From contig NC_092355.1 in assembly GCF_963676685.1 (NCBI RefSeq), positions 77,839,176 through 77,903,175 on the forward strand: a stretch of DNA of 64,000 bases, given 5' to 3'. The notes under the pieces are model-generated. The model was not told where the DNA came from. It ran no database searches and worked only from the letters and a program-made list of their open reading frames with translations. Source of the stretch: Mytilus edulis (taxonomy: Eukaryota > Mollusca > Bivalvia > Mytilida > Mytilidae). A program made the position numbers and the translations under genes. Each line of letters opens with the position of its first letter. Position 1 is the first letter of the stretch. Shown piece after piece: positions 63,988 to 64,000 of this stretch.

Positions 63988-64000
63988 CCCCCCCCCCCCC
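63988..64000. repeat. C-run at the window edge
   Basis: At least 10 C in a row ending the window. C or G runs of this kind elsewhere in the window (10602, 25745, 29628, 36086, 41626, 57165, 60616) lie in or beside repeats. Confidence 0.5.

Overview
The window is eukaryotic, intron-rich and AT-rich, with short exons adrift in a sea of repeats. The protein sequences are animal, and the repeat fauna looks like a marine bivalve, most probably a mussel (Mytilus-like). The evidence for a bivalve is: elements built on ~160 bp tandem cores next to GACGG/GTC microsatellites (the 'pearl' type), many palindromic MITEs, tRNA-derived SINE pieces, and terminal-inverted-repeat elements with 3-bp or 5-bp target duplications. 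The species assignment is inference.

Four conserved genes can be read through by joining exons. (1) 77-5471, plus strand: the C-terminal exons of the nucleolar DEAD-box helicase DDX54/Dbp10. Its second intron here (1342-2959) has all the sequence marks of a U12-type AT-AC intron. (2) 12913-37714, minus strand: a complete 8-exon MRTO4 (mRNA turnover protein 4, a ribosomal P0 paralogue used in 60S assembly), 260 codons spread over 24.8 kb. (3) 38308-47271, plus strand: a complete 5-exon 14-3-3 zeta/beta-type gene, also 260 codons. It is divergent from MRTO4, with 593 bp between the two ATGs. (4) From 58499, plus strand: the first three coding exons of ABHD13 (membrane-anchored alpha/beta hydrolase). 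The catalytic-serine exon lies beyond the window. DDX54 and MRTO4 are both ribosome-biogenesis factors and lie tail to tail, separated by 7.4 kb of repeats.

The most unusual signal is tandem micro-duplication of exon edges together with their splice sites. It occurs four times in three different genes. The last 14-3-3 exon is preceded by seven 75-bp copies of its acceptor plus coding start, each ending in its own stop. 14-3-3 exon 2 has two extra 105-bp copies of its donor half, MRTO4 exon 2 has five extra 88-bp donor copies, and ABHD13 exon 3 has two extra 100-bp donor copies. The 14-3-3 array could yield alternative, shorter C-termini using the ordinary 3'UTR.

Region by region: 0-5.5 kb DDX54; 5.5-12.9 kb intergenic repeat elements; 12.9-37.7 kb MRTO4, whose intron 3 (10.6 kb) holds a 17-bp satellite array broken by a GGCC-ended element and by an inverted pair of CAGGGATGATTCCA elements, and whose intron 1 holds a further nested element; 37.7-38.3 kb bidirectional promoter; 38.3-47.3 kb 14-3-3 plus a long candidate 3'UTR; 50-58.4 kb intergenic repeats; 58.5-64 kb ABHD13 5' part with repeats in its introns. 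Most open frames outside the exons are repeat shadows.
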